The notes under the pieces: generated by a model | The model's database searches: none | Seen by the model: the letters and a program-made list of their open reading frames with translations, nothing else | Told to the model about the DNA's origin: nothing | Source of the DNA: Erythrobacter sp. | GTDB taxonomy: Bacteria; Pseudomonadota; Alphaproteobacteria; Sphingomonadales; Sphingomonadaceae | Direction of reading: 5' to 3' | DNA: 64,000 nt | NCBI RefSeq assembly: GCF_024305245.1 | Contig: NZ_JAMWYX010000001.1 | Coordinates: forward strand, 434,001-498,000 | Shown: piece after piece, positions 18,115 through 27,348 of the stretch | How positions within the stretch are numbered: position 1 is the first letter of the stretch | Layout: every line of letters starts with the position of its first letter | Position numbers and translations under genes: made by a program

Positions 18115-19253
18115 GGCTCGGCAGCGCCGCCACCACCTCCGGGATCATTCCAGAGCCGATTGCGCGCCAGCCATGGGAAATGCTGATCCCGCTGTTTGCC
18201 CTTGTAGGTTTCGGCGCGGCGGTGCTGTATTCCGCCGGCGGCGGCGCGATGCAGCCTTATGCCGCGTCGCATCTCGTGCGGTTTGCCGTCTTCATGACGA
18301 TGGCGATCGTCATTACCGCCTTCCCGCGCGATCTGGTGCGGATGCTGATTTATCCGGCCTATATCATCGTGCTGCTGCTGCTGATGGCGGTTGAAGCAAT
18401 TGGGCAGGTCGGCGGGGGTAGCCAGCGTTGGCTCGACTTGGGCTTCATGGTGCTCCAGCCCTCTGAACTGATGAAGCCGACCGTGGTGGTAACACTGGCG
18501 ATGTTCTATTCGAGCCTGCCGTTGGGGATGACCAACACCTGGCGAGCGCTGCTGATCCCGGGCGGACTTGTGGGTCTGCCGATGGCTCTGGTGTTGCTCC
18601 AGCCCGATCTCGGGACGGCGCTCGCAATCGGATTTGGCGGGGCAATGGTCATGCTGCTGGCGGGGCTCCCGCTGCGCTGGTTCGTCGGCGGAGCGGCGGC
18701 GGGGTTGGTGATCGCCCCGCTGGCATTTTTCTACGGCCTGCAGGAATATCAACAACGCCGGGTGATGACGATGTTCGATCCCGAGGCCGATCCGCTCGGC
18801 GCAGGCTATCACATCACCCAGTCCAAAATCGCTATCGGTTCGGGCGGTATTTTCGGCAAAGGCTTCAACGAAGGCTCGCAAAGCCACCTCAATTACCTGC
18901 CCGAACCGCACACCGATTTCGTCTTCTCCACCATGGCGGAGGAATGGGGCGTGATGGGCGGACTGTTCGTGCTTGGAGCCTTCGCCGTGATCCTGCGCTG
19001 GGGTTGGAAGGTGGCGCAAGAATCCAATGATCGTTTCGCCAGCCTTCTGGCCGCGGGCATGGTGGTTACCATTTTCTTCTATGTCGCGGTCAACCTGTTG
19101 ATGGTGATGGGCATGGCGCCGGTGGTCGGCATCCCGCTACCATGGATGAGCCATGGCGGATCATCGATGCTGACCAACATGATCTGTATCGGCGTACTGA
19201 TGATGGTAAACCGCTGGAACAAAAACGCGCCGCGCCGGGGGCTGACAGGCTGA
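18111..19253 (+). CDS. rodA: Rod shape-determining protein RodA (SEDS glycosyltransferase)
   Basis: 380 residues, multi-spanning SEDS protein that polymerises lipid II together with PBP2. It starts at GTG 18111 within the mrdA stop (GTGA). Typical SEDS segments include GSQRWLDLG, QPSELMKP, QPDLGTAL, the catalytic-Asp-containing loop ending EPHTDFVFSTMAEEWG, and the C-terminal PWMSHGGSSM. Last gene of the rod operon; a tRNA gene follows 118 bases later. Confidence 0.97.
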   Translation: MRLGSAATTSGIIPEPIARQPWEMLIPLFALVGFGAAVLYSAGGGAMQPYAASHLVRFAVFMTMAIVITAFPRDLVRMLIYPAYIIVLLLLMAVEAIGQVGGGSQRWLDLGFMVLQPSELMKPTVVVTLAMFYSSLPLGMTNTWRALLIPGGLVGLPMALVLLQPDLGTALAIGFGGAMVMLLAGLPLRWFVGGAAAGLVIAPLAFFYGLQEYQQRRVMTMFDPEADPLGAGYHITQSKIAIGSGGIFGKGFNEGSQSHLNYLPEPHTDFVFSTMAEEWGVMGGLFVLGAFAVILRWGWKVAQESNDRFASLLAAGMVVTIFFYVAVNLLMVMGMAPVVGIPLPWMSHGGSSMLTNMICIGVLMMVNRWNKNAPRRGLTG

Positions 19254-19278
19254 GCGGAAGTTTCAGGCGAATACACTC

Positions 19279-19306
19279 TTGCCATCGGCGCATGGGACGC
19301 TAAATG
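19279..19306 (+). promoter_or_regulatory. Candidate promoter of tRNA-Lys
   Basis: TTGCCA (19279-19284), a 16-base spacer and TAAATG (19301-19306) lie 65 bases before the tRNA. Both hexamers match the sigma70 consensus only partly. It would separate the tRNA from the rod operon. Confidence 0.4.
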
Positions 19307-19335
19307 CAGCGCCTCACGCGAATCGGAGGCCGCCG

Positions 19336-19355
19336 AATTGGCCCTGCACCGCGGT
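19336..19355 (+). repeat. 20-bp element shared with the rpsD leader (copy 1)
   Basis: AATTGGCCCTGCACC-G-CGGT at 19336-19355 matches 42249-42268 (AATTGGCCCTGCACC-C-CGGT) at 19 of 20 positions. One copy lies before tRNA-Lys and the other before rpsD, both between a candidate promoter and the gene. Meaning unknown; chance cannot be excluded. Confidence 0.4.
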
Positions 19356-19371
19356 CCGGTCAGGTCGGAAT

Positions 19372-19447
<76 letters not shown>

Positions 19448-19570
19448 CCCCCCTCCTTACATGCCCCATATCAGACGTTCGCAATCACATTGCGGCGGGC
19501 GTGTGCGGTAATGAGAGTTGATAGTAGCCATCCCGGCGCCGATTTTCTCAGCATCAACGTGGCTTGCCTC

Positions 19571-19584
19571 CACATCAAAATGTG
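19571..19584. promoter_or_regulatory. Palindrome before ribB, possible autoregulatory operator
   Basis: CACAT-CAAA-ATGTG (19571-19584) is a perfect dyad ending 13 bases before the ribB start codon. Related CACAT words recur nearby (reading ATCACATT near 19485, GCACATC near 19602 and TCACATC near 19635). Because the ribB product carries an N-terminal HTH, this could be its own binding site (inference). No FMN riboswitch (RFN element) is recognisable in the 150-base leader. Confidence 0.35.
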
Positions 19585-19597
19585 ATATCGAGGCATC

Positions 19598-20845
19598 ATG
19601 AGCACATCACCTATCACACGCGTTCGCGACCTTGTCACATCGGGCGGCATGACCAAGGCCGGATTGGCCCGTGCCGCCGGGCTCCATGCCAACACCTTGC
19701 GCGACTGCACCGAGTATGGCTGGAATCCTACGGCCGAAACGCTCGCGAAGCTCGAATCCTTTCTCGATGCGAATGATGATCGGCCTGTGCTTGCCAGTAT
19801 CGAGGCCATCATCGACGAGGCGCGCAATGGGCGGATGTACATCCTCGTCGACGACGAGGACCGCGAGAACGAGGGCGATCTCATCATCCCCGCCCAGATG
19901 GCGACCCCGCAGGCGATCAATTTCATGGCGATGCATGGGCGCGGCCTGATCTGCCTGGCATTGACCAAGGACCGCGTCGATCACCTCGGGCTGCAGCCAA
20001 TGAGCCGCAACAACAAGGAATCGATGCAGACCGCCTTCACAATCTCGATCGAGGCGAAGGAAGGCGTCACCACCGGCATTTCTGCAGCAGACCGCGCGCG
20101 CACCGTCTCCGTCGCGATCGACGCGGCCAAAGGTGCCGACGACCTCGTGACGCCGGGCCACGTCTTCCCTCTGATGGCACGCGATGGCGGCACTCTGGTG
20201 CGCGCCGGCCATACCGAGGCAGCGGTCGATATCTCGCGGCTCGCCGGACTCAATCCTTCGGGCGTGATCTGCGAGATCATGAACGAGGACGGCACCATGG
20301 CCCGGCTCGACGATCTCGTGGCCTTCGCGCGCAAGCACGATCTCAAGATCGGCACAATCCGCGATCTCATCGCCTACCGGATGCGCAACGACCACCTGGT
20401 CGAACGTCTCGCCGAACGAAGCTTCGAAAGTGATTACGGCGGCCAGTGGCGGATGATCACCTACCGCGACCGGGTTGCGGGCAACGAAGCCTATGTCCTG
20501 CAGAAGGGCCACGTCATTCCCGGCGAGCCCACCCTCGCTCGCGTCCATCCGATCTCTGTCTTCGATGACGTGCTCGGCGCCCCCGGCCCGCGCAAGCGCA
20601 CGCTGCAGCGGGCGATGCAGGCGATTGGCGAGCATGGCTCGGGCGTGATCGTGATCCTCACCGGGCGCGTGGGCACCGGCGAATGGCGGCCTGACGAGGA
20701 ACTGCGCAATATCGGCATCGGCTCGCAGATCCTCGTCGATCTGGGCGTGTCGGACATGGTTCTGCTGTCGAACAGCCGCCCTGATTTGGTCGCGCTCGAA
20801 GGTTACGGCCTGACCATCACCGACTTCCATCCCATTCCGGAGTAA
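19598..20845 (+). CDS. ribB: 3,4-dihydroxy-2-butanone-4-phosphate synthase with N-terminal HTH and degenerate RibA domain
   Basis: 415 residues in three parts. Residues ~10-57 read as an XRE-like helix-turn-helix ([17 protein letters not shown] ... [15 protein letters not shown]). Residues ~63-262 are DHBP synthase, with the acidic active-site loop [11 protein letters not shown] at 85-95 and [12 protein letters not shown], making the four-carbon riboflavin precursor from ribulose 5-phosphate. The last ~150 residues have the GTP cyclohydrolase II fold, but its zinc cysteines are missing: the usual VHSECLTGD-type motif is VHPISVFDD and no Cys-x-Cys follows. GTP cyclohydrolase II must therefore be encoded elsewhere. 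Similar RibB-degenerate RibA hybrids (RibBX) are known; the HTH is an additional module. ribH follows after four bases. Confidence 0.93.
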   Translation: MSTSPITRVRDLVTSGGMTKAGLARAAGLHANTLRDCTEYGWNPTAETLAKLESFLDANDDRPVLASIEAIIDEARNGRMYILVDDEDRENEGDLIIPAQMATPQAINFMAMHGRGLICLALTKDRVDHLGLQPMSRNNKESMQTAFTISIEAKEGVTTGISAADRARTVSVAIDAAKGADDLVTPGHVFPLMARDGGTLVRAGHTEAAVDISRLAGLNPSGVICEIMNEDGTMARLDDLVAFARKHDLKIGTIRDLIAYRMRNDHLVERLAERSFESDYGGQWRMITYRDRVAGNEAYVLQKGHVIPGEPTLARVHPISVFDDVLGAPGPRKRTLQRAMQAIGEHGSGVIVILTGRVGTGEWRPDEELRNIGIGSQILVDLGVSDMVLLSNSRPDLVALEGYGLTITDFHPIPE

Positions 20846-20849
20846 CCCA

Positions 20850-21272
20850 ATGGCTCGCATCCTGATCGTCGAAGCGCGTTTCTACGCCCATCTGAATGAT
20901 ATGCTGATCGCTGGCGCGCGCGCTGCGCTGGAAGTGGCTGGTCATGAGGTCGAAGTGCTGACCGTTCCCGGCGCGCTCGAAATCCCCGGAGCAATCGCGC
21001 TGGCTGCCGAAAGCGACCAGTTTGAAGGTTTCGTAGCGATTGGCGTCGTCATTCGCGGCGAGACCTATCACTTCGAGATTGTTGCGGGCGAAAGCGCGCG
21101 CGCAATCATGGCGCTGACCATGGATGGCATTCCGATCGGCAACGGTATTCTCACCGTCGAGAACGAAGCGCAGGCGCTGGTGCGCGCCGATCCGTCACAA
21201 AAGGACAAGGGTGGCGAGGCGGCGAAGGCGGCGTTGGCGCTGCTCGCGTTGCAGGACCGTTTCGGCCGCTGA
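20850..21272 (+). CDS. ribH: 6,7-dimethyl-8-ribityllumazine synthase
   Basis: 140 residues, the usual size. Condenses the DHBP made by RibB with the pyrimidine intermediate to give lumazine, the penultimate riboflavin step. Recognisable motifs: the [17 protein letters not shown] start, [11 protein letters not shown] with the substrate-binding [20 protein letters not shown] including the catalytic His, and [10 protein letters not shown]. Starts four bases after ribB, so the two are coupled. Confidence 0.96.
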   Translation: MARILIVEARFYAHLNDMLIAGARAALEVAGHEVEVLTVPGALEIPGAIALAAESDQFEGFVAIGVVIRGETYHFEIVAGESARAIMALTMDGIPIGNGILTVENEAQALVRADPSQKDKGGEAAKAALALLALQDRFGR

Positions 21273-21409
21273 GGCGTCACGCTAGCACCGTACCAATCTG
21301 GATCACTAACCTGACTAAGTAGTTTCCCTCTGTAGATTTCCGTAAGGCTTTAACGCGATATCCGAGCAGGTTCTGCTGTTGCTCGCCGTTCGCACGGGTT
21401 AGCAGCTTC

Positions 21410-21610
21410 GTGCAGTCAGCCTTGGAAAATCTTATCGTGAACAACCCCGACTCTCCGGCGACCGATCTTTCCCGGCTGCCCCGGATAATTGCCGTGCTGG
21501 AAGATCAACTCACCGAGCTTGATCGGATGCGCATTTATATCGGGGCCGCTCATGTCGATGCCGCGATCCAGCATCTGCGCACCGAACAGGCCCGCCGCGT
21601 GGCGAGCTGA
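21410..21610 (+). CDS. Small hypothetical protein, 66 aa
   Basis: Open frame of 66 codons from GTG 21410, or 57 from GTG 21437. The peptide is amphipathic and helical (IIAVLEDQLTELDRMRIYIGAAHVDAAIQHL), with codon use like the neighbours. No family recognised and no clear ribosome site, so it may be a real lineage-specific small protein or a chance frame. The 137-base gap before it shows nothing else. Confidence 0.5.
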   Translation: MQSALENLIVNNPDSPATDLSRLPRIIAVLEDQLTELDRMRIYIGAAHVDAAIQHLRTEQARRVAS

Positions 21611-21648
21611 ACCAGACGCGCGGGGGATAACCAGACGCGCGGGGGATA
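21611..21648. repeat. Perfect tandem duplication of a 19-bp unit
   Basis: The 19-base unit ACCAGACGCGCGGGGGATA occurs twice head to tail (21611-21629 and 21630-21648), starting directly after the stop of the 66-residue frame. No coding frame uses it. It looks like a recent slippage or recombination duplication; the remaining ~140 bases to the MarR-like gene show nothing recognisable. Confidence 0.9.
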
Positions 21649-21787
21649 AGGTCAACGTTGTTTCCCCAGTGAAACAGCGCACCTGCGTATTTGCCCTTAA
21701 AGCCAAACCGCGCCGCGCAAGATAATTTTCGCAGCGTGGTTTTCGATTCCTTCCCAGTAGACAGGCCTTTGCGGACGCGGGCGGCAC

Positions 21788-22309
21788 ATGGATGATGCCG
21801 CACCACTGCCCGAGTTCGACCGGCAGACCGATTTCGCCGGGCGAACCAAAGGCGAACTGCAACCGCTTTCCTATGAACTGCTGGCACTCGCCGAACGGCT
21901 ACGCAAAATCGCTGCGGCACCCGATGGTGCTGGCGCAAATACCGGCGCAGAACGCGCCCCGCGCGACACACGGCGCTATCTTGCGCTGGCCCGACAGGCC
22001 TATGCGTTGCGGCGAAAGCGTGCGGCGATCTTCGGCAATCCCGAATTGTTCGGGGAACCCGCGTGGGACATCCTGCTCGATCTCTACATCGCGCATGGCG
22101 AAGGCAAGCCGGTTTCGGTGTCGAGCGCCTGCATCGGCTCAGCCGCGCCGGCCACCACCGGCTTGCGATGGCTCGGCGTATTGGCTGACGAAGGACTGGT
22201 GGTGCGCGAAAAGGACCCGCAGGACCACCGCCGCGTAATGGTGCGGCTGACCCGCGAAGGCGTTGCCGCGATGGAGCGGTTTTTCGATAACGTCAGGGCG
22301 GGCGGTTAG
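21788..22309 (+). CDS. MarR-like winged-helix protein
   Basis: 173 residues. The C-terminal two thirds (about 95-170) read as a winged helix: a helix-turn-helix (KPVSVSSACIGSAAPATTGLRW) followed by the wing EKDPQDHRRVMVRLT with the DxRR signature of MarR proteins and a last helix. The N-terminal ~90 residues form a charged helical region without a recognised domain. Likely a DNA-binding regulator; target and ligand unknown. Convergent with eno, 12 bases apart. Confidence 0.75.
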   Translation: MDDAAPLPEFDRQTDFAGRTKGELQPLSYELLALAERLRKIAAAPDGAGANTGAERAPRDTRRYLALARQAYALRRKRAAIFGNPELFGEPAWDILLDLYIAHGEGKPVSVSSACIGSAAPATTGLRWLGVLADEGLVVREKDPQDHRRVMVRLTREGVAAMERFFDNVRAGG

Positions 22310-22321
22310 ACCCGCAGCGGC

Positions 22322-23632
<1,311 letters not shown>

Positions 23633-23799
23633 TTAGGATGTTAAGACACTTGTTCGGTATGATATTCGGGACGGCACGATTCTGGCTTGCTGAATCAGGC
23701 AGACGCCCGGATGCGAAAAGTCCCTATGCGCGGGAATCGCCCTGTGCAAGCGGGCGACGGCTCGCAGACCGGACGGAACAATAAACAAGGAGCATCGCA

Positions 23800-24435
23800 A
23801 TGGCAGATACGACCCCGATCAAAAAGACGCCGGCAAAATCCACCAAGGGCGCGACCACCAAGACCGATGGCCCCACCAAGGCCGCCTCGCGCAAGTCGGG
23901 AGCGACCACGCGCGGCGCAGATACGCCGGCGGCCACACCGGTTGCGACGGGCACCCACACCGCCGAAGCCAAAAGCCGGTTCAACGCCGCGCTCGAAGAA
24001 GCCAAGGCCGGTGCCGCCGCGCTTCGTGCCGAGGCGGGAACCCGTGTCGGCAGCTATGGCGAACAGGCCAAGTCCAAGGGCGGCGACCTTGTGACCGACG
24101 CGAAATCCTATGGCGACAAGGCTATGGTGAAGGCAGGCGACATCGCGGTCGAAGGCAAGAAGGCCACCAGCGACGCGATCGCCTCGCTCGGCAAGGTGGT
24201 CGGCGAAAGCGCCACGCAGATCGACGAGAAGCTGGGCGAGCAATATGGTGATTACGCCCGCAAGGCATCGCGCACGCTGCAGGAAACATCCGCCAAGCTC
24301 GATTCCAAAAGCGTCGAGGAACTGGGCGACGATGCGCGCGAAATGGTGCGCAAGAGCCCCGGCGTGGCCGTCGGCATTGCGGCGGTCGTGGGTTTCTTCC
24401 TCGCCCGGATGCTTGGCGGCGGGAAGCGCAACTGA
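23800..24435 (+). CDS. DUF883/YqjD-like protein with C-terminal membrane anchor
   Basis: 211 residues. Residues 1-50 are Lys/Thr/Ala-rich and disordered; residues ~50-185 are long Ala/Lys/Glu amphipathic helices; the C-terminus (ARKSP-like GVAVGIAAVVGFFLARMLGGGKRN) is a single membrane helix with a basic tail. This is the layout of the ElaB/YqjD (DUF883) family, whose E. coli members are inner-membrane-anchored ribosome-binding proteins of stationary phase. Ribosome site AAGGAG precedes the ATG. First gene of a four-gene operon. Confidence 0.75.
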   Translation: MADTTPIKKTPAKSTKGATTKTDGPTKAASRKSGATTRGADTPAATPVATGTHTAEAKSRFNAALEEAKAGAAALRAEAGTRVGSYGEQAKSKGGDLVTDAKSYGDKAMVKAGDIAVEGKKATSDAIASLGKVVGESATQIDEKLGEQYGDYARKASRTLQETSAKLDSKSVEELGDDAREMVRKSPGVAVGIAAVVGFFLARMLGGGKRN

Positions 24436-24455
24436 GCGAACATCTCACGCTCCCC

Positions 24456-24506
24456 GTTGCAGGCACGATTGCAGGAACCATTGCAGGACCCGTCAATGCA
24501 GGACAG
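24456..24506 (+). repeat. Imperfect 12-bp tandem repeat over a start codon
   Basis: Units GTTGCAGGCACG (24456), ATTGCAGGAACC (24468), ATTGCAGGACCC (24480), a 3-base spacer, then AATGCAGGACAG (24495). The ATG of the next gene (24496) lies in the fourth unit, and in-frame TTG codons (24457, 24469, 24481) occur at the same place in the others. Each unit also supplies an AGG(A) that could act as a ribosome site for the next. Confidence 0.8.
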
Positions 24507-24936
24507 TAACCCCGGCCTTCAGGAGCCTCCCGCCGATGCGCCCGGTGCCGACGACGATGCCGCGGATTCCCCCTTTGCCGCTGCGGAGGACGCGCTGACC
24601 GGCCTGCGCGAGGAAATTGCGGTGCTGGTGGAAGATGCGCGCACCTATGCCGAGGCCGAGGTCGCGTTTCAGAAAACCCGCGCGACGATCGCCGGCAAGA
24701 CCGCCGGTCGCGCGGCGGCGATGCTGGTTTTGGCACTGGTGCTGCTGCACCTTGCATTGATCGCGCTGGCCGTGGGTGCAGTGATCGCGCTTGCTCCGTT
24801 GGTGACCATCTGGGGAGCTATCGCGATCGTCGTCGGCGTCCTGCTGATCGGCGTGGCGGCGCTGGTGCTGGCCGCGCGCAAGGATGCAGACGTTGTGGCG
24901 GCGCTGTTCAACAATGTGAAGGGAGACAGCGCATGA
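24496..24936 (+). CDS. Phage-holin-family / YqjE-like membrane protein
   Basis: 146 residues from ATG 24496. An acidic N-terminal segment and an amphipathic helix (about 35-70) precede two long hydrophobic hairpin segments (about 75-130), followed by a short basic cytoplasmic tail. This matches the 'putative actinobacterial holin-X / holin superfamily III' (YqjE-like) group, which in non-phage settings are ordinary envelope proteins. In E. coli yqjE likewise follows yqjD. Overlaps the next gene by four bases (ATGA). Confidence 0.7.
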   Translation: MQDSNPGLQEPPADAPGADDDAADSPFAAAEDALTGLREEIAVLVEDARTYAEAEVAFQKTRATIAGKTAGRAAAMLVLALVLLHLALIALAVGAVIALAPLVTIWGAIAIVVGVLLIGVAALVLAARKDADVVAALFNNVKGDSA

Positions 24937-25328
24937 CCAGCCTTCCCTCCCGCTTCGTCGAAGACCGCGCGCTGCGCGACGCCGCACGCGCGGTGATAGA
25001 GGAGGACATCTCCCGCATCCGCGCCAGCCTCGGCCAACAGGGTGTGGCAAGCAGGGTTTCCTCCAGCGTCGGCAGCAGCATCTCGGGCCGCGTACGCGCC
25101 GGGGCGAGCGACGTGCTGGAACAGGCGAAACAGCAGGCGAGCGACCATCGCGGCGTGCTGGCGGTGCTGATCGGCGCGATCATGCTGTGGCTGATGCGCG
25201 GCCCGTTGCTGGCGCTGATGGATGGCGAAGAAGAAGATGCACAAAACGATGGGAAAGGCGAGGATGCCGGCGCAGATGCCGGTACCGGGGCTGAGCCAGC
25301 CCGCGCCCCCGAAGGAGATTTGCAATGA
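24933..25328 (+). CDS. Membrane-anchored hypothetical protein of the yqjDE-like operon
   Basis: 131 residues: an amphipathic Arg/Glu-rich N-terminal half (about 1-70), one membrane helix near residues 73-95 and an acidic Glu/Asp/Ala tail (about 97-131). I do not recognise the family; its shape resembles short DUF3618-type proteins. It is coupled on both sides by ATGA overlaps (24933-24936 and 25325-25328), so it almost certainly works with the DUF883-like and holin-like proteins. Confidence 0.7.
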   Translation: MTSLPSRFVEDRALRDAARAVIEEDISRIRASLGQQGVASRVSSSVGSSISGRVRAGASDVLEQAKQQASDHRGVLAVLIGAIMLWLMRGPLLALMDGEEEDAQNDGKGEDAGADAGTGAEPARAPEGDLQ

Positions 25329-25903
25329 CCGATGTGACCGTACTCACCCCCACAGACAAGCGTGACGCCCTGCGCGCGAAAATCGATGCAGCCGAGCGCC
25401 GCAATGCCGAACGTTCGCTGGCCGATCAGGCCCGCGAAGCCGCCTCCGCTGCCGCCGACTACACCCGCGAACACCCGCTGACTGTAATCAGCGGAGCGGT
25501 TGTCGTCGGGCTGCTGTTGGGCTTGGCCACCCGCCCCGGACGGCGCGTAGCGACCCGTGCGGCCGGCGCGGTGGGTGTTGCGGCATCCGGCGCGGCAAGT
25601 TCCGCCGCATCGGGGGTGAAGGGCCTGACCGCGCGCGGCAGCTCCACCATGAGCACCTTGGTAAGCGATGCCGCGATGGCCTATGTCATGAAGCTGATCG
25701 ACGACGTGGTGGATGCAGCGCGTTCGGGTCAGGACCGGATCGAGGATCTGGGCGACGAAGCTGAGGCCACTGCTCGCCGCGCCCGCCGCAAGGCTGCGCA
25801 TGCACTCGGCACCGCTGCCGATACGACCCGCGATGCCGCGCGCAAATCCCGCCGCAAAACGTCCCGCGTGGTTCGCGACACGGTGAAGAAGGTCAAGGGC
25901 TGA
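25325..25903 (+). CDS. Second DUF883-like membrane-anchored protein
   Basis: 192 residues. A charged helix (about 10-50) leads to the DUF883-style REHPLTVISGAVVVGLLLG membrane segment (about 50-70), followed by an Ala/Ser/Arg-rich region and a very basic C-terminal tail (AARKSRRKTSRVVRDTVKKVKG-type composition). Here the membrane helix is central, unlike the first gene of the operon. The basic tail could bind nucleic acid, ribosomes or lipids. Last gene of the four-gene operon. Confidence 0.7.
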   Translation: MTDVTVLTPTDKRDALRAKIDAAERRNAERSLADQAREAASAAADYTREHPLTVISGAVVVGLLLGLATRPGRRVATRAAGAVGVAASGAASSAASGVKGLTARGSSTMSTLVSDAAMAYVMKLIDDVVDAARSGQDRIEDLGDEAEATARRARRKAAHALGTAADTTRDAARKSRRKTSRVVRDTVKKVKG

Positions 25904-25971
25904 TGTGGGCTTGCTCTTGGCGCGCGAGCCGTTAAGGCACCGCGCAACGTTCCTCCCCAAGGGCTTGCAAA

Positions 25972-26202
25972 ATGGCTGAAACCACTCCGAACCAGCGTCT
26001 CCACCTTGTGATGGGCGGCCGCGTGAAAGATCCGCGCGGGATCGAGTTCCAGGATCCGGAAAGCATCCACGTCGTGGGCGTCTACAGTTCGTATGATGCG
26101 GCGGTGGACGCGTGGCGCGCGCAGGCACAGCGTACGGTCGACGATGCCGAGATGAAGTACGTGGTGGTGCACATCCACAAGCTGCTGACGCCCGAAGACT
26201 AG
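25972..26202 (+). CDS. DUF4170 family protein
   Basis: 76 residues, a small soluble alpha/beta protein with the pattern LVMGGRVKDPRGIEFQDPE ... VGVYSSYDAAVDAWRAQAQ ... YVVVHIHKL that is typical of alphaproteobacterial DUF4170 proteins. No function is known. It stands 68 bases after the envelope operon and 24 before the GNAT gene. Confidence 0.85.
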   Translation: MAETTPNQRLHLVMGGRVKDPRGIEFQDPESIHVVGVYSSYDAAVDAWRAQAQRTVDDAEMKYVVVHIHKLLTPED

Positions 26203-26226
26203 GCCCGAAGATCAAGGTAAGCACGC

Positions 26227-26715
26227 TTGGCCAGCATCATCCGCCCGTTCCGCGAGGATGATGCCGAGCCGCTGGCGGCGCTGACCGGCGCGGCTATCCG
26301 CAGCATCGGTGGTCGCGCCTACGCGCCCGGTCAGGTCGCGGCGTGGGCCGCGCGCCATCCCGGCCCGCAGCGGTTCATCGCCAGCGCAGCAAAGGGCGAC
26401 ATCATCCTTGTTACAGTGAATGCGGCGGATCTCCCGACAGCTTACGCGCTGTTGGAGCCTGACGGACATGTCGACATGCTATATTGCCACCCCGATTACG
26501 CGGGTACGGGCCTCGCCGGGCGATTGCTCGACAGCGCAGAGGACCGTGCGCGGGCAGCGGGTATCGCACGGTTGTTCACTGAAGCGAGCGAATTGGCGCG
26601 CCCGGTGTTCGCGCGCGCCGGATTTCGTCTGGTGCAGCGGCGCGACTTCACCATTCCCCACGCGGGGGAAGACGTCGCGATCCACAATTACGCGATGGAA
26701 AAGGTGCTGGACTGA
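26227..26715 (+). CDS. GNAT family N-acetyltransferase
   Basis: 162 residues. Standard GNAT fold: an N-terminal IIRPFREDDAEPLAAL, the acetyl-CoA pyrophosphate loop in HPDYAGTGLAGRLLD (about 97-111) and a C-terminal FARAGFRLVQRRDF. The start is TTG 26227 with no strong ribosome site, but it gives the complete first strand. Substrate unknown. Convergent with greA, 33 bases apart. Confidence 0.85.
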   Translation: MASIIRPFREDDAEPLAALTGAAIRSIGGRAYAPGQVAAWAARHPGPQRFIASAAKGDIILVTVNAADLPTAYALLEPDGHVDMLYCHPDYAGTGLAGRLLDSAEDRARAAGIARLFTEASELARPVFARAGFRLVQRRDFTIPHAGEDVAIHNYAMEKVLD

Positions 26716-26748
26716 CCGGCAGAAAGCGCTGCGATCAGCCCCGCCCGA

Positions 26749-27225
26749 TCAGATGAATTCGATCTTTTCGACGTGGTAGAACTTCTCGCCGGAAGGCACC
26801 GTCACTTCGATGTCATCGCCCACCTGCTTGCCGATCAGAGCGCGCGCGAGCGGCGAGCTATACGAAATGCGGCCCTTGTTCGCATCCGCTTCGGTCTGGC
26901 CGACGATCTGGTAACGGATCGGCTTGTCGTTATCGTCGATCAGGGTCACGGTCGCACCGAAGATGATCTTGTCGCCCGAAAGCGTCGCAGGATCAATGAT
27001 CTGCGCGCGGCTGACCATGTTCTCGATCTCGCCGATCATGGCTTCTACCTGGCCCTGACGTTCCTTGGCGGCGTGGTATTCGGCATTTTCCGAAAGGTCG
27101 CCGTGGGCGCGGGCTTCCTCGATCGCCTCGACGATCTTCGGGCGCTCGTCACGCAGCACCTTGAGGTCAGCGGTGAGCCGCTCGTAACCCTCGGCCAGCA
27201 TCGGGACCTTTTCCATGGTTGCCAT
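26749..27225 (-). CDS. greA: Transcription elongation factor GreA
   Basis: 158 residues. Rescues backtracked RNA polymerase by stimulating transcript cleavage. The N-terminal coiled coil carries [14 protein letters not shown] residues (here [17 protein letters not shown]), with the acidic tip residues, and the C-terminal FKBP-like domain ends YHVEKIEFI. Start chosen at 27225 (MATMEKVPM); an upstream extension to 27279 is not family-like. The greA-carB neighbourhood is common in this lineage. Confidence 0.96.
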   Translation of the reverse strand: MATMEKVPMLAEGYERLTADLKVLRDERPKIVEAIEEARAHGDLSENAEYHAAKERQGQVEAMIGEIENMVSRAQIIDPATLSGDKIIFGATVTLIDDNDKPIRYQIVGQTEADANKGRISYSSPLARALIGKQVGDDIEVTVPSGEKFYHVEKIEFI

Positions 27226-27348
27226 TGCCTTTATCTCTTCCTGTTTGCTCTTGGCTCTACCCGGCGGACACTGATTCAATCGTGGAACGCCCGCATTTCA
27301 GGAAAACGCGGCCGCGACTGATCAGAATGTCGGGGAGGGCGAGGTCAG

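Noticed and set aside
19448..19597. FMN riboswitch upstream of ribB
   Set aside because: The leader is short and lacks the conserved RFN core sequences; only a small palindrome is seen.
24496..24936. Holin-like gene as a sign of a prophage
   Set aside because: No integrase, lysin, capsid or portal gene is nearby. The gene is in a yqjD/yqjE-like chromosomal operon, where holin-family annotation refers only to fold.
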